Assembly: GCA_026225435.1 (NCBI GenBank)
Contig: JAMFST010001323.1
Span: 1-7,899, forward strand
Origin: Labilithrix luteola
Lineage (GTDB): Bacteria > Myxococcota_A > Polyangia > Polyangiales > Polyangiaceae
DNA: 7,899 nucleotides
Reading direction: 5' to 3'
Shown here: positions 5,690 to 7,899 of the stretch, piece after piece
Position numbering within the stretch: position 1 is the first letter of the stretch
How the letters are laid out: the number at the start of each line of letters is the position of its first letter
Position numbers and translations under genes: made by a program
Notes under the pieces: model-generated
Database searches by the model: none
What the model was told of the DNA's origin: nothing
Seen by the model: the letters and a program-made list of their open reading frames with translations, nothing else

Positions 5690-6532
5690 TCACTTTTTCA
5701 TCTGCTTGCGCGCCAGGAGCCGCTCATAGACGGCTCTGCGGGGGCGTCCGCTCCAGGCCGCTAGCCGCTCGGCGATGGCCTTGGCGTGCCCGCCGGTGAG
5801 CAGCTCCACGTCGATGCGAGTGTCGAGCGCGTGGTCGTCGACCGTCGCCTCGCGCTCGCCGGGGTCGTGGGGGCCGAGGACGATGACCACCTCGCCGATC
5901 CACTCCTCGCGGGTGGCCAGCTCCTTCAAGGTGCCGCGGACGAACTCCTCGTGCATCTTCGTGAGCTCGCGGGCGACGCAGGCGGGGCGCTCGGGGGTCG
6001 CGTCGGCCAGCTCCTCGAGCGTCGCCTGGGTGCGGTTGGGGGCCTCGAAGAGGATCACCGTCTCGCGCTCTCCGCTGATGCGGGTGATGGCGTCGCGCCG
6101 CTCGCGCCCTTGCCGGGGGAGGAAGCCGACGAAGCGGAAAGCATCGGCCGCCAGCCCGCTCCCGACCAGCGCGACGAGGACGGCGCTGGCGCCCGGAACG
6201 GGGACGACGCGCACGCCGGCGACGATGCAGGCGCGGGTCAGCGCTTCTCCCGGATCGCTCACCGAAGGGGTGCCGGCGTCGGTGACGAGGGCGATGGTCT
6301 CGCCGTTCTTGAGCCGCTCCACCATGCGCTCGACGTCGGCGGGGCTGGAGTGCGCGTCGAGCCGGTCGAGCGGCTTGCCGGTGATCTCGAGGTGGGTGAG
6401 GAGGCCGCGGGTGCGGCGCGTGTCCTCGGCGGCGATCCGGTCGACGATCTTGAGGGTCTCGATGGCGCGCGGCGTGAGGTCGCCGAGGTTTCCGATCGGC
6501 GTGGCGACGATATAAAGGAGGCCGTCAGTCAT
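5690..6532 (-). CDS. rsmI: 16S rRNA (cytidine-1402-2'-O)-methyltransferase RsmI
   Basis: 280 residues, normal for the family. RsmI uses S-adenosylmethionine to methylate the 2'-hydroxyl of C1402 in the decoding centre of 16S rRNA, supporting start-codon fidelity. The tetrapyrrole-methylase fold is recognisable throughout: YIVATPIGNLGDLTPRA (7-23), AEDTRRTRGLL (35-45), LVTDAGTPSVSDPG (82-95), PVPGASAVLVAL (111-122), FVGFLPRQGRERR (134-146), LFEAPNRTQATLEEL (161-175) and ACVARELTKMHEEFVRGTL (184-202). The C-terminal helical part (GGHAKAIAERLAAWSGRPRRAVYERLL) matches the RsmI-specific extension. ATG at 6530-6532 is 6 nt after the sigma factor stop with no clear ribosome binding site, so it is probably co-transcribed and coupled. 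It ends 73 nt before bfd. Confidence 0.97.
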   Translation of the reverse strand: MTDGLLYIVATPIGNLGDLTPRAIETLKIVDRIAAEDTRRTRGLLTHLEITGKPLDRLDAHSSPADVERMVERLKNGETIALVTDAGTPSVSDPGEALTRACIVAGVRVVPVPGASAVLVALVGSGLAADAFRFVGFLPRQGRERRDAITRISGERETVILFEAPNRTQATLEELADATPERPACVARELTKMHEEFVRGTLKELATREEWIGEVVIVLGPHDPGEREATVDDHALDTRIDVELLTGGHAKAIAERLAAWSGRPRRAVYERLLARKQMKK

Positions 6533-6538
6533 CGTCGG

Positions 6539-7783
<1,245 letters not shown>

Positions 7784-7820
7784 GGGCGCCCTGATAGCAC
7801 GCCCGCGTCCGTCAAACGAC

Positions 7821-7852
7821 CCGCCTCGACGCGGTCAGTCAAGCCGAGGCGG
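7821..7852 (-). terminator. Inverted repeat overlapping the end of the upstream gene
   Basis: CCGCCTCG (7821-7828) and CGAGGCGG (7845-7852) form a perfect 8-bp GC-rich stem around a 16-nt loop. On the minus strand the loop contains the stop codon of the preceding gene (7839-7841), and the stem is followed by GTCGTTTG, a poor U tract. It could act as a weak or Rho-assisted terminator between that gene and the sigma factor gene, or protect the 3' end. No convincing sigma-70 promoter is seen between here and the sigma GTG at 7783. Two TTGAC motifs (7838-7842 and 7811-7815) lack a matching -10. Confidence 0.35.
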
Positions 7853-7898
7853 TCCCGTTCTTGTGCGACGCGTAGCGCAGCACCCGCGTGAGTGGAGG
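7839..7898 (-). CDS. C-terminal codons of an unidentified gene
   Basis: A minus-strand frame is open from the window edge to TGA at 7839-7841 and gives 19 residues ending VLRYASHKNGTASA. Its third positions are mostly G or C (16 of 19), as in the neighbouring genes and better than the next frame. The orientation agrees with the sigma factor gene that follows 55 nt downstream of the stop. The fragment is too short to assign a family. Confidence 0.4.
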   Translation of the reverse strand, partial: PPLTRVLRYASHKNGTASA

Positions 7899-7899
7899 G

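Overview
The window is very GC-rich with strong G/C preference at third codon positions. Its gene content suggests a member of Myxococcota, probably Polyangia: a Ser/Thr kinase coupled to a TPR/PEGA membrane protein, lipoproteins with a short four-cysteine module after the lipobox, and an RpoH-type sigma factor with a long N-terminal tail. The lineage is inferred from family resemblance, not from a marker gene comparison.

Layout. One gene is on the plus strand: the 3' part of a glutaredoxin-domain protein (2-433), converging on everything else. All other genes are on the minus strand and are read from right to left. First comes the last codons of an unidentified gene (7839-7898). Then come an RpoH-family sigma factor (6539-7783) and rsmI, the 16S rRNA C1402 2'-O-methyltransferase (5690-6532), 6 nt apart. 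After a 73-nt gap holding a good candidate Fur box come bfd (5350-5616) and bfr (4847-5323), an iron storage and release pair. Four bases after bfr begins the first of two tandem paralogous lipoprotein genes (3952-4842 and 3023-3925). These are followed by a transmembrane Ser/Thr kinase (1441-2943) and a TPR/PEGA membrane protein (446-1444) whose start codon overlaps the kinase stop.

How the genes may work together. Bfd and Bfr form a known pair: Bfr stores iron and Bfd delivers electrons for its release. The kinase and the PEGA/TPR protein are translationally coupled and probably belong to one envelope signalling unit. The function of the two lipoproteins is unknown. Their tight spacing behind bfr makes read-through from the iron promoter possible but unproven.

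The most notable observation is that the downstream lipoprotein gene starts with the same DNA as the kinase gene. A collinear block covers an upstream TGGGGTAT, a GTG start at the same distance, and about a dozen codons in the same frame (LAPxRPSTVxR). The simplest reading is that the tandem duplication that made the two lipoproteins had its junction inside the kinase 5' end, so the new copy captured the kinase's start signals and first codons as its own N-terminus. No mobile element, CRISPR array, tRNA or rRNA is visible.
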